A DNA stretch of 64,000 bases from Gnetum montanum. Taxonomy: Eukaryota > Streptophyta > Gnetopsida > Gnetales > Gnetaceae. Below, one piece after another: positions 1 through 11,035 of the stretch (position 1 is the first letter of the stretch; the number at the start of each line of letters is the position of its first letter). A model generated the notes under the pieces. That model saw only the letters and a list, made by a program, of their open reading frames with translations. It ran no database searches and was not told where the DNA came from. A program made the position numbers and the translations under genes. Where the stretch lies: NCBI GenBank assembly GCA_015680685.1, contig MNCI01036463.1, positions 427,616-491,615 of the forward strand, given 5' to 3'.

Positions 1-460
1 TGATCTTTGAATGTTTTCATATTTAGCAGCCTAAAATCTATGCACACCCTCCATTTGCCTCCCTTTTTAGGCACAATAACTAAGGGGCTAACCCATTTTC
101 TATTAGCAATGGGGTATATGAATCCAACCTTTAGAAGCTGTTTGATTTCTTCCTTAACTACTTGCTTCAACTTTGGGTAACTCCTCCATGGTTATCTTCG
201 AGGCTTCATGGAGGGGTCAGTGTAAATCCCATGTTGGCATATCCTAGAATCTATTCTAGTTAATTTGGGATATGACCAAGCGAAGGCTTTTGACCATCTA
301 TTGATTACCTTCAGCAGTTCTTCTTTTTGTTGAGAAGCAAGCTTAGCGTTGATAATTACCAGTTTTTTGTTTTTAAGGAATGTGTATTCCATACTGGTGG
401 GTAATGGTTTCAACTCGAGGGACTCCTACTTAAATTTCTCAGGGATTTCCAACTTCATCC
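1..460 (-). pseudogene. Gypsy pol, start of reverse transcriptase region (decayed)
   Basis: The minus-strand frame at 192-413 resembles the segment just before the gypsy RT catalytic core: an EYTFL stretch, then an IINAKLASQQ-like stretch, then a KAFAWSYPKL-like stretch. The same segment occurs in LTR-4 near 29640-29800 in the other orientation. RT continues leftwards to base 1, where the sequence encodes the region around the first RT motifs. Stops break the frame; it is not functional. Confidence 0.7.
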
Positions 461-699
461 AATTGACATTTTCAAGGTTAAGACTTGGAAGTTGGTAGTG
501 GACTTGCTCTAATGCATCTATGCTATCGATGTAAGCACAAGTCAAACCCTCAGTTGGTTCCATACATATGAGTGAACTGCTTTCTTGATCAACTGTCATC
601 CATTGGGTGTCTTCCTATTGTATGGCTAATAGATACAGGCATCTTTGCATGTTGATCACTTGTCCACACTGATTGCATGCAGCCAATGTTAAACTTTAC

Positions 700-1349
700 A
701 CAAACCATGACCCCTACACGCAATTACACCCTGTGTCACTATATGCGATGCACAAAACTTTCTTCTTCTCAATCTTTCCAAATGTATTTTCCTTTGATAT
801 TTTTAGGGAAAGATCGTGGGTTCCTAGGCATGCATTGATGGTGCTTAGCCATGCTCTTCCCATTATGATTGGAAAGCCCCCTTTACCATTGTTCACCTAA
901 ATCACTAAGAAGTCAAATGGGTACGACCACCCACAAACAATGGAAAATTTATCTTTCACGAGTTCTAATGGGACACTGATGGACTAGTCGGCCAACTCTA
1001 GATGGATGTTGCTCTTTTTCAATGAAGGCAGGTTCCAGGCCTTGTGCATTTCTTGAGAAATCAAGTTGACACTAGAACCTGAATCCAAAAGAGCCTTGCA
1101 TAGTGCATTTCCAATGATTTGTAAGTATATTAGAGGACTCCAAAGATCAAATAATTTTCTAGGAAGATGGCTAGCTTTGATCCAATCAGTGACAGCATGT
1201 GTTAGCATGACCGTATGCATTGAGTGTGGTGGTTGAGTTGAAGGAGGCTCCAAAGTTTTGATTGATACTAAGGCATCTAAGGAATTAGCTACTTGTGATT
1301 GCAAAGGCTTGGTTGGTCTATTGGTTCTAAAGAAAGGTCTTTTCTTCAT
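700..1349 (-). pseudogene. Gypsy aspartyl protease (decayed)
   Basis: The 984-1349 minus frame carries LLDSGSSVNLIS, the retropepsin active-site motif (D-S-G), preceded by a proline-rich linker containing KRPFFRTN. Downstream, 714-896 encodes a PIIMGRAWLST motif, the usual second conserved block of this protease class. The same two blocks occur in LTR-4 (29000-29290) and LTR-5 (23170-23480). Its role would be to cleave the Gag-Pol polyprotein; here a stop between the blocks shows it is dead. Confidence 0.75.
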
Positions 1350-1802
1350 GTGGTTGTTGGAACCAATAGTAGGTTGAGAGGTAACAGCCCTTGTGGCATT
1401 ACATTACTGCAGTTGGGTAGGGATTTCACCCTGCATAGCTGTAGCAGGTGGTAGTGGAGCTATTGGTGGAAGAGATGTGGTCGGATGAGAAGGATGATAT
1501 GCTTATAGAATATCACCTCTAGAAGAGGGAGTCCCATAATACTCATGGGCTTGGTAGTGAGGTTGAGGAGTGACATGACCAGTAGAGTCACGTGGGGAGT
1601 TTGGCTGCTGCACGTAATATCCATATGGGTCAGGTTGCCAGTAAGGATACTATTGCCTTGGTGGTGGCATTCCCCATGATTGTGGATGTTGCCACTATTG
1701 ATATTGCTCAATCAGTTGTGATGGAGTTTCACTGGGATAATATGTTAAGGGTTGGTGAAACTGCCTTAAGTTACCTTGAGGATTAGGTAACCTTTGGGGT
1801 GT

Positions 1803-3640
1803 TTACCTTTTGTTTAATCGTGGGTTGAGTGCATACATCCTAGACTTCTGCAGATGTGAGATTACAGGGAAACATCTCTTAGGATGGTCATATGGACATA
1901 TTTCACATCCACTCATTGTCTGTTTCTGACTCCAAAACCTCTTCAATGATGACAACTTTGCCCTTACCCTTGCTACGTGCATGTTCAGCTTCTCTCTTTT
2001 TTCTTTTTTCATGATCACTACCTTGCTCTCTAGACTCCTCTACTATGTTAAGAACAAATTGAAATTTATTATCTAGGGAATCCCACATTTGTTCTACCTT
2101 TGTTGATACTTTTGATATCAAATTTTGAATAGGCAAAGTTTTCCTATTCACCATCTCTTCGAGTGGTGACTCTTCTTCATTCTCACAAAATATTACTCCC
2201 CTCTTCTAGAGGGAAAGATCTCTATTATACTCTTCTGTAGCTCACCTTCTTCCTTAGAAACTTGCTCCAATAGTCTTTGAATTTAATGGGACCTAAGCTC
2301 GGATAGTCTTCCTTGGTCGTAAGTCCCAAGGGTTCTTCTCGTTTCATGCCTAAGCCCATCCACAAGATGGCATAGTTGATCCCTTTGTGAATAACCATGG
2401 TCATGACAACGGTGTAATAGTGCATAATATTGGCCCATGGCAACATCCAATGGTTTATGTCCTCCTTGTTTCCAGCCTTGGATTTGCTTTCACAAGTTAG
2501 ACACTTGAGAGTTCGTTTGGTACTTATCATTAAATAGTTCTAACATAGTACTCCACCTATGAATGGATTTTGGTTCTAAAGACCAATACCAGCTTTTCAC
2601 TTCTTTAACTAGTGTCCATGAAAACAACTAAATTTTTTTCCATTCATTCTCTATGTTTTCTAAGGCACACGCATCATGGAATGCTTGTAAGTGATTTTGA
2701 GGATCAACTTCATATCCTCCTTTAAATCGTGGGATATTGTTCATATCTAATCTTTTGATCCTACTATCTTTCTGATGCCTTGTTGGAATTCTAATAGCCT
2801 CAGTTATGTCCAACATACTTCAAGTAATGAGGAGGGGTTCATCGTGATCGTCTCGTCCATGGCAACTATGATGCCTATGTTGTTCTCTACTCTCCCTTCT
2901 TCTATGTCATGACTCTCTAGAGTGTCCTCATCCCCTTTCCTAGCTATTTCTTCTATGACTTCCACTTTGCCTACCTTTATCCCCATGGTCTTTTTCCGTA
3001 TGACTGCATCCAGATACTAAAGGAGAGGGTGAAGGAGATTATGAAGGTGAATAAGAAGGAGAACCATCACCATGATAGTATCTGCTACCTTATCTTCGGC
3101 AGTCACGGCCTTGATCACGATTGCGATCAGAATGTCCAACTTTATCATGTGTCCGTGTCCCTTTTTTGGACCTTTCATTCCCATTGGTATCAGAACTTGG
3201 GTTATGAATAGTGGAATGAAAGTTTTGATACACAACCCCTTGGCCAAAGTTAAGGTAAGGAACATCATTATGTGGGTGACTGCCTGAGGTAGGTTCACCA
3301 CCCTCATTTTGCTTAAGACATGTAAGACATCCTATGATCACTTACCCTTCAAAGACTTATGATGTCTCTCTTGTTGCAAATCCTTTTCACGTTGTGCCTC
3401 CATGGGATGGTATTCTCTTGAGTTATGGTCTTGCACAATGTATTCTGCATATAAGTGCAACATGCCAATTTTTGTGAGGGCACGAGGAAGCATGCTTGGG
3501 ACTGAACAATCAGAAGGTAACACTATGTTACCTTCTAAGTCTCGCCAACAAAGTTGTTCATCTTGATGGAGGAGAAAGGTGAAGTCTAGTATATACTCAT
3601 CAGGATGAATATATACCACTTGAACTTGTTGAGGGACTGG
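1803..3640 (-). pseudogene. Gypsy gag (decayed)
   Basis: Minus-strand fragments at 3338-3619 (HQDEQLCWRDLEGNIV), 2628-2816 (IPRFKGGYEVDPQNHLQAFHD) and 1903-2154 are collinear with the gag of LTR-5 (20521-22440) and LTR-4 (26447-28300). The middle block is the retrotransposon gag core; an EICPYDHPKRCFPVISHLQ-like block near 1830-1930 closes it. Several frame changes separate the pieces. Confidence 0.75.
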
Positions 3641-3844
3641 TGGATCAACATCATGTGTATTACATCGTCAATTGTTTCCTATTTCAAACCTAGGCACTGA
3701 AGCACTTTCGTACGAAGAAAGAGACATACTTGTCTGTTCAATGTGCAATGTATTCTTGTTTATTATTTTCTCAATCAACCCTAAGGATTTGTTCCAAAGA
3801 TGTAAATGATTTCCTAAGTTCTAATTAGCACACAAACAACTAAG

Positions 3845-3862
3845 TCCCCAGCAACAGTGCCA
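3845..3862 (-). other. Primer-binding site, tRNA-Asp type
   Basis: The plus strand reads GCAACAGTGCCA, close to the mature tRNA-Asp 3' end GCAACGGCGCCA, and is followed after one base by the LTR edge TGATGAGT. This sets the orientation (minus) and the LTR/internal boundary. Differences from the tRNA are transitions, as expected from methyl-C decay. Confidence 0.8.
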
Positions 3863-3863
3863 A

Positions 3864-4746
3864 TGATGAGTGGCGAGGTACCACTATGCTCAACCATATG
3901 AATACGAGTGTTTCACCCATAATCTGGTCAAATTCCAAGGACTGAGTGCTTATGCACCCTTGCGAAACAAGGATGGATTGATTGATCATTATCTTTCCAA
4001 ACTTACTTGTATGTCACAATTGTATGGTTAAGTAAGCTTGAGGAATATGATATTTGTAGCTTTTATGTTTTTATATCCTGCTACTAATAAGAGAGGAGAG
4101 AGAGAGATAACTAAGTGACTAATTTAATTTAACTACTAATTAACTAGACTTTAACTAATCCTAACACCAGTATCCATTCTCACTTGTCGTCACATTCTGA
4201 ACCAGCGCAACACTATTGTAATTACTAAAAGCTAATCGTTATTGGGTTACCAAGTGTTACACGCATGCTTGAAGTGATCGTACTATGTGTGCTAATAACA
4301 AAAATGTAAAGTGCATAAAATAAAATAAAATAAATGCATAAGAAAATAAAATAAAAGAAATGAGTAAGAAAACAAATCTCAAGTGCTGTAAGAATGAATC
4401 AAAGAGCTCATCTTTATTGCCGTACACAAGGTGTGCTCAGGTACATAATGCTCGAATAAAGATCTATCCACACTTAGACCTCCTATTGCGGGCACTTGGA
4501 AAATACTCTAACTACAAGAGTTTCACTACTTGACTGCTAAAAGACTTCTTGATTAAAGACTTCTCTTTTCAATTGTGCGCCTGGACACTATATTTATAGG
4601 CTTGGAAGCAACTACTCTAATAATTAGAGTAACCACTCTAATAATTAGAATAAACTACTAGAGTAACTGCTCTAATAATTAGAATAAATCACTAGAGTAA
4701 CTGCACTAATAATTAGAATAAATCGCTAAAGTAATTGCTCTCATCA
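3864..4746 (-). repeat. 5' LTR of LTR-1
   Basis: On the minus strand it starts at 4746 and ends at 3864, with TGATGAG/CTCATCA-type ends. It has a TATA-like CTATAAATATAG near 4585-4600 and R/U5 features shared with LTR-5 (GTGCCCGCAATAGGA..., GGCAATAAAGATGA). Near 4310-4365 is an (AAAAT)n-like run. U3 (4613-4733) contains several imperfect copies of a roughly 35-bp unit built on CTCTAATAATTAGAGTAA, which the other LTR copies lack. The right edge is inferred. Confidence 0.7.
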
Positions 4747-4760
4747 AATATGAAAGCTAC

Positions 4761-5010
4761 TTTGATGCATTAACTAACACATAAAATGTGTTAGTAGATA
4801 TGGTGGCTACCTTCATGCATTAACTAACACATAAAATGCATTAGTGCATATGGTGGCCACTTTGATACATTAACTAACACATAAAATGTGTTAGTGGATA
4901 TGGTGGCCACCTTCATGCATTAACTAACACATAAAATGTGTTAGTGGATATGGTGGCCACTTTGATGCATTAGCTAATGCATAAAATGCATTAGTGAGTA
5001 ACGCATGCTA
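4761..5010. repeat. 50-bp tandem repeat, 5 units (in copia LTR)
   Basis: Unit starts fall at 4761, 4811, 4861, 4911 and 4961, exactly 50 bases apart. Unit starts alternate between TTTGATGCAT and CTTCATGCAT, so the true period is a 100-bp dimer. The core is ACATAAAATGTGTTAG (hairpin-like) followed by GGATATGGTGGCCAC. The same array occurs at 7101-7453. Confidence 0.9.
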
Positions 5011-5322
5011 CAATCTCCCACTTGGTCTCCATATTTAATCAAGTCTAAAGTTCAAGAAATAAATGCATGAATCATGGCAATAGTTTCTCTTAATGTAAGT
5101 ATTATCTTCCATGTATTACAATCCATTATCTCTCAATGTAATTTCTTATATGGTAACTATCTTTATGAATAAACCAATGTTCATTCTAGGTCTTGCCATA
5201 TGTGAATTTTCTCTCATAAGTGTATGTAGAAACCATATGAGAAAACAACACAACTGAATAAGAGTTCATTAAAATTCTAAAGTTTTATGTATAACAAATT
5301 ACATTATGGAACTAAGTCACAT

Positions 5323-6990
5323 TTAAACTACATGATACTTAAATGACTTCGGTGGCATTAGTTTTGTTAAAGGATTAGCTATCATCAATTCAATGCATAT
5401 ATGCTCAATGACCACTTTGTTTTCCTTAATGTGTTCCCTTATGGCTAAGTACTTTATGTTGATGTGTTTACTTTGATTGCCACTCTTATTATTCTTAGCC
5501 ATAAAGATAGCAGTTGAATTGTCACAAAACATTATTAATGACCTAGATATAGAATCTACAATTCTAAGCCCTAATATGAAACTCTTTAGTCATAAACCAT
5601 GTGAAGTAGCCTCAAAACAAGAAACAAAATCTACCTCCATTGTGGAAGTAGCAATCAAAGTTGGCTTTCCACTTCTCTAGGATATAGCTCCTCCAGCTAT
5701 TATAAAAACATAACCAGATGTTGATTTCCATGAATCAACACAACCAGCAAAGTCTAAATTGAAGTAGTCAATCACCTCCAGGGAATCTATTCATTTATAC
5801 ATAACCATATAATCTTTTGTACCTTGAAGGTACCTCGTCACTTTCTTTGTAGCCCTCCAATGGTCAATACATGGATTACTTTGATATCTACCCAACATTT
5901 TCACAACAAATGCAATGTTAGGTCTTATGTAGACCTAAGCATACCTAAGGCTTCCAACAGCTAAAGCATATAGAATGTTGCTCATTTAACTTTTCTCTAA
6001 ATCATTCCTAGGGCATTGGTTGAAATTGAACCTATCACCCTTTACAATGGGTGCTATACTTGGTGAACAATCTTTCATTTGAAACCTCTATAAAACTTTA
6101 TTGATATAGGTTTCCTGCAATAGTCCTAGAATACATCTAGATCTATCCCTATGGATCTAAATGCCAATGACATAAGATGCCTTATCCATATCCTTCATGT
6201 CAAAATTCTTAGAGAGAAACTATTTTACCTCATATAGAAATCCACTATTATTGGTTACAAGAAGGATATAATCCACATATAAGACAAGGAAATAGATTTT
6301 TCTCCCACCAACCTTCTGGTATATACATTGATCCATGATGTTTTCTTCAAAATCAAATGAAGTGATGATGTTGTGGAATTTTAAGTACCATTGATAGGAG
6401 GCCTATTTCAATCCATATATGGATTTCTTGAGCTTGCATACCAATTGCTCACCATCACTAGAGGAAAATCCTTCAAGTTGTTTTGTATAAGCCTCTTCCT
6501 CTATATCACCATTGAGGAATGCTATTTTCACACCCATTTGATGTAATTCAAGATCAAAATGGGCAACCAATGCCAAGATAACATGAAGGGAGTCCTTCTT
6601 AGAAATAGGAGAAAAGGTCTCCTTGTAATCTATTCCCTCTTTCTAAGTAAACCCTTTAGTGACTAGTCTAGCCTTATATCTTTCAATGTTGTCCAATGAG
6701 TCTTTATTAGTCTTCAATACCATTTGCATCCAATGGCTTTTACATCATTAGGCAACTTTACAAGATCCCAGACTCCATTAGATGACATAGAGTTCATCTC
6801 ATCTTTCATGGCATCATATCACAAGTTAGATTCCTTACAACTCATGGCTTGTGAAAATATTTTAAGATCATTTTCAGCTCCCATGTTGTAGTGAAACTCC
6901 TATAGATACACCATATAGTCAATAGAAATCACTGATCACCTTACTCTAGTAGATCTTCTTAATGTTGTTTCATCATTCTCTTGAGGATCA
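5323..6990 (-). pseudogene. Copia reverse transcriptase and RNase H (decayed)
   Basis: Reading leftwards from about 6990, the translated pieces resemble copia RT: an IGCKWY block near 6740, a LHQMGVK..AFLNGDIEEE-like block near 6520-6560, and the catalytic box read as YVDY instead of YVDD (near 6268). The 5323-5532 frame encodes RNase H (MFCDNSTAIFMAKN..., then SKHINIKYLAIREHI). The protein would copy the element RNA into DNA and remove the RNA template. Many in-frame stops and the altered catalytic box show it is inactive. Confidence 0.75.
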
Positions 6991-7100
6991 TGATGTTCAA
7001 CAGGCTGTTCAATAGGTTCTGGTATCTATTGTTCAGCTAGATCTACTATTTCTTGATTAGTAGTTTGTGGAACTTTAATGACTAGTTGTTGCCATGTTAG

Positions 7101-7453
7101 TGAATATGCATTAGCTAACACATAAAATGTGTTAGTGGATATGGTGGCTACTTTGATGCATTAACTAATGCGTAAAATGTATTAGTGGATATGGTGGCCA
7201 CCTTCATGCATTAACTAATGCATAAAACACATTAGTGGATATGGTGGCCACTTTGATGCATTAACTAATGCATAAAATGTGTTAGTGAATATGGTGGCTA
7301 CCTTCATGAATTAACTAATATATAAAATGCATTAGTGGATATGTTGGCCACTTTGGTGCATTAACTAATGCATAAAACACATTAGTGGATATGGTGGCCA
7401 CCTTCATGCATTAACTAATGCATAAAATGTGTTAGTGAATAACGCATGATACA
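7101..7453. repeat. 50-bp tandem repeat, 7 units (second copia LTR piece)
   Basis: Units begin at 7101, 7151, 7201, 7251, 7301, 7351 and 7401, with the same TTTGATGCAT/CTTCATGCAT alternation as 4761-5010. The block ends AACGCATGATACA, matching AACGCATGCTACA at the end of the first block (5012). That shared edge is what suggests both are LTR starts of one copia element. Confidence 0.9.
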
Positions 7454-9049
7454 AAATGTGCCAAAAATTTAATCATCATTAAAAATCTCCCTCTTCCTTG
7501 GGTTCCCTAGCATTTAACATGGCTATAAATAATAAACATAACATCCTATGGTTAGAGTTGGCCTCTTTGAAGCTAGAAAAGTGATTAGGTCTTCTTTGTC
7601 CAACTTCTCAGGTGTTCTTATGGTGTCCTTCTATCTAGCCATCTACTCTTATTTGAGTCTTTGCCATAACCCATAAGAGAGATCCAAGCAAAGAGTTACA
7701 ACACTTGGCTAGTTATTAGTTGTTCATTACCATAGTTTTACCCTTTTAATTAGGGCCAAGTACCACATCGTACATTTACATTTTGTTTTTATAATATAAT
7801 ATTTTTTAACCTAAAATTGGGTTAGTACATCATATTGGTATTATTGAGATGGTGTACATATTATTCATAATGAATACAATTAAATATTAGTTATGTTAAT
7901 TTTGAAACACTAATAAATTCTAACAGTTGTAGTTCTCCTAGTAGTATAAAATCATAAGGACTTTGATCACAACAAAATATATGAGAAGTGTGTGTAGCAA
8001 CAATGGTGTTAAAGATTCATAACTTTCCTTTACTAAACTTGTGGTGTATAAGAATAATACTAGTGAATAATTCATAAGTGAAAATATTTTAATCAACATA
8101 GAACATGTTTAAGTTATCATCATATACCAATTTATGTTCATCAATTTTTCATTTTTTTGGTTTCTTGATTCTCAAGGCATGATGACTTTTACTCATAAAA
8201 CTTAACCATTTGAAGCTTGATGGTTAACCTTATGGAACTTGTAGTCTAATATTTATTAATATAAATTTTGTGTAACATGATCATTTTAGCCTCGTCAAAT
8301 GATGACAATAGTATGTGTTAATTTTTTGTAAAATTATTTTTAAAGTTACTAGCTACCATTAGTTTAACCTTGATCTCTTTCTTTCTTTTGATATATAATT
8401 TAGAATTCCTTTAATTATGCTTGTAATATTTGGAATTACTTGAGAGTGTTTCAACTTGAATTGTAACTAGATGTCTTTTTTGAATTTTTATGTTGTTATT
8501 TTTAAGTTTATAAAATTTTTCTAGTATTTTATTAAACTTTATAAATTTAAAAACCAATTTTGTAAGGCTTATTGTAATATCATGTTCCTAGATGTCATGG
8601 CTGATGAAAAACATATGCTATATTTGAAATTATACATTTTAACAATAGTCAAGAAAATGCAAAAAGAAGTGAACAAGAATTGCATTAATAAGGAAATTTG
8701 CAAATAAATGAGTGTACATAGGTCATGCTCTAAGGGTTTCTTGGGATTATATTTCTTCAGCATCTATCTCTTAGAGGCAATCCAGGATTGCCACTACAAT
8801 TAAACCTAGATTTAGCTAAAAGGAATAGTTAGTTACCTTCTTGTTTCTTTTCACTGGATATTTTTTTTTCACATTTACCAACTCTATAACTCTATGCATA
8901 TTAAGGTGGTTGAATGCAAATCTACCTTGATTCTCTACCATCCATTATTTGCTCCACCATCACCATTCATTACCTTATTTGATTTTCCATTTTTAATATG
9001 GTCAACCCATCCATACTTGTTATGCAAACCTATTTTTCCCCAAAATAAA
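7454..9049. other. AT-rich interval without a recognisable gene
   Basis: No open frame has recognisable motifs. At 7485-7500 the plus strand reads AATCTCCCTCTTCCTTGGG, the complement of a copia-like polypurine tract, so part of another minus-strand copia 3' end may lie here. The rest is AT-rich and featureless to the eye; it probably includes the undetermined left part of the LTR of the next element. Confidence 0.4.
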
Positions 9050-9369
9050 AATACCTATCCCTTATAGTACAAGTTTATTTTTGTAACATGTGGTAATATA
9101 TAAGAAGCTCAAAGGGTTCATTCAAAATAAGATAGATTGATAGAAGCATAAAGCTTGAAAAGCATCTCCCTTTCCCTTGTAAATTCTCCTTGAGTTTTAA
9201 TCATCTAAAGCTATGTTATTGCTAATAATCCAAGAATTCATTTTCTACTAGCAGTTTTTACCTTGAAGGTTTTTCCAAGGGTAACTATATGTCTTTTTAA
9301 TTTCTGTAGTTTTCTTTATGTTATAAAAAATTTAATATTATATTGGTGTAAGAGACTAGGAATAACAAT

Positions 9370-9381
9370 TGGTATTGAAGA
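9370..9381 (+). other. Primer-binding site, initiator tRNA-Met type
   Basis: TGGTATTGAAGA is a decayed TGGTATCAGAGC, the common plant copia primer site. The context AACAATTGGTATT matches the usual LTR end plus primer-site arrangement. Confidence 0.65.
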
Positions 9382-9431
9382 CAAGTTCCATGCACCATGA
9401 TTATTTTGTCTAGTAATTGTAGGGAAAAATC

Positions 9432-9784
9432 ATGACCACCTCTTTATCCAAATTTGAGATTGAAGAATTCAATGGGTCCAACTATCAATTATGAAAGTTC
9501 AAGATGGAGGCTCTCCTCATTGAAAAGGATGAGCACAATGTAATATTAGAAGTGAAGTCTGATAAAATGTCCAATGAAGAGTGGAAAAAGCTAAATTTGA
9601 AGATGATAAGTACAATTCATTTATGTCTTTCAAATTTAGTATCATTTAATGTTTCCAACATTTCTTTTACTAAAGATTTATTAAATAAATTACAAACTTT
9701 GTATCAAAAAAAGTCCATAACCAATAAGCTATTGTTGAAGAAATTATTGTATGATTGTAAAATGATTCATGGGAGACATTTGTG
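9432..9784 (+). pseudogene. Copia gag N-terminal part (UBN2-type), broken
   Basis: Starting at ATG 9432 the frame reads MTTSLSKFEIEEFNGSNYQL, then a stop where Trp (TGG) is expected, then KFKMEALLIEKD from 9500. This FNGxNYxxWKxxMEALL pattern is the start of copia Gag. The frame continues to 9784 and is truncated by a stop; the LTR-2 insertion follows at 9909. Gag would package element RNA. Confidence 0.75.
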
Positions 9785-9908
9785 ATGGTTGTAAGTAATA
9801 CATCTACTAGCTTATTTTTTATAATATTGTTGGTTAGTTGTTGTCTGAGAAAGCAAGAAGAAAAACTTCTTCTCCTCAAAATGATTTTTTATTTATCAAA
9901 AAATGATG

Positions 9909-10914
9909 TGATGAGTGTCAAAGTGTTGTATCAATGGGCCCCCATTGACATGGCCTCATCAATAGGCCTCCATCAATGGGGCCCTGTTTACATGTGATGC
10001 CCTATCAAAGGGGCTACATCAACATAGCATTTGCTACATCTACAGGGCCCCATTGTCATAGCCCTATAATAAAAACTATAAATACAAGCTTCCAGCCATG
10101 TTTATGAAGATTCAAGTCATAGTAGTAGTAGAGCTCTTGTAGTTTTTCCATTTGAGAATTAGAACATTTCTCTGAGTGCCTGCAGCAGAAGTCAGAAAGT
10201 GTATGGATATTTATTTGAGCACTATTGTACCTAAACCACACTAGTGTGAATGGCAATAAAGACAAGCCTTTTGATCAAACCTTGTAGCACTTAGAATAGA
10301 CTAATGATTTATTTATGCATTTATTGTTTTCTTTAATTATGCAATTAATTAAGCTAAATTAGACTTCAAGAAATTAGTTAATTAATTAAGCTAAATTAAG
10401 TTAAATTAGATTTCAAGAAATTAGTTAATTAATTAAGCTAAATAGATTAAACACATAGGTACAACTACTTCAAGTGTAAACATGTATTTTCTTGGTAATC
10501 CTAGCAATGTTATTGCTTGATTCACCTAGTAGCAGAGCACTTGGTAACCAGTAGTGGATACATGGGTTCAGAACATGTATGGAAAGTGGGACTAGATGCT
10601 TATGATAGGACTAGTTAGAGATTAGTTAAGTAGTTAAATTAAATTAGTTATTAAATTACTTCATCTCTCTACTTCAAGCACCAAAGAATATAAAACTTAA
10701 AATAATAAAAATCATATGCCTTAATTACACTTAACCATACCCTTGTGCATCACAAGTGTAATTCGGGAGACAACAAATGACTATTAGGGCAAACTTCACT
10801 TTTTAGAAAACTAGTGTGCCAAAAGACATAGAGTCCATAGAATTCGATCGAATTGAGCATGAACACTTCGTGATTCTTATGGTTGGGCATAGGGGTTCCT
10901 CTCACCACTCATCA
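9909..10914 (+). repeat. 5' LTR of LTR-2
   Basis: A 1006-bp LTR starting TGATGAGTGTCAAAGTG and ending CCACTCATCA. It contains CTATAATAAAAACTATAAAT (TATA region, about 10060) and a GGCAATAAAGA motif (about 10250). At 10331-10445 the segment TTAATTAAGCTAAAT(TA) is duplicated in tandem. It is close to the LTR-3 and LTR-4 LTRs. Confidence 0.8.
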
Positions 10915-10915
10915 T

Positions 10916-10933
10916 TGGCACAGTTGCCAAGGA
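10916..10933 (+). other. Primer-binding site, tRNA-Asp type
   Basis: TGGCACAGTTGCCAAGGA, one base after the LTR end CTCATCA, compares with the complement of the tRNA-Asp 3' end (TGGCGCCGTTGCC). Confidence 0.8.
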
Positions 10934-11035
10934 CTCTTTTTGTTTGAAACATGTGCATCATTGGATGAACCCTAAGGTCAAAATCATTCTCAAATAATAA
11001 CATAAACACATTGATTATCTTATTTGTAGTACAAT

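Larger units (their letters stand above)
1..4746 (-). mobile_element. LTR-1: Ty3/gypsy retrotransposon, minus strand, 3' part outside window
   Basis: Read on the minus strand from 4746 leftwards, this gives an LTR, a tRNA-Asp primer-binding site, gag, an aspartyl protease and the start of the reverse transcriptase region; the rest runs off the window at base 1. Gene order (gag-protease-RT) and primer type are those of Ty3/gypsy elements. All frames are interrupted by stops and shifts, so it is a dead copy. Related copies are LTR-2, LTR-4 and LTR-5. The right edge at 4746 is inferred from the terminal CTCATCA (plus strand), the reverse complement of the TGATGAG start seen in other copies. It abuts a 50-bp repeat block that appears to belong to a copia LTR, so LTR-1 probably inserted into that element. 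Confidence 0.85.
4747..7453 (-). mobile_element. COP-1: Ty1/copia retrotransposon, minus strand, internally deleted
   Basis: On the minus strand the internal part (7088 to 5013) encodes reverse transcriptase and RNase H. It ends in a polypurine tract on the plus-strand complement (ATCTCCCACTTGG at 5013-5025, i.e. CCAAGTGGGAGAT, typical of copia 3' ends). It is followed by an LTR starting TGTAGCATGCG (5012 leftwards). A second LTR piece (TGTATCATGCG) starts at 7453. Gag, protease and integrase are missing: the right LTR joins pol directly near 7090. The left LTR end is lost against LTR-1. Confidence 0.7.
9050..9908 (+). mobile_element. COP-2: Ty1/copia 5' end, cut by LTR-2
   Basis: A plausible 5' LTR ends with ACA at 9367 and has a TATA-like AATATATAAG at 9096-9105. 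It is followed by an initiator-Met-type primer site and a copia gag start. The left LTR edge could not be found. The element is interrupted at 9908 by the start of LTR-2, and its continuation is not seen at the far side of LTR-2. Confidence 0.6.

Noticed and set aside
673-900. Plus-strand open frames across the gypsy regions (e.g. 673-900)
   Set aside because: They are shadows of minus-strand gag/protease sequence; no motifs.
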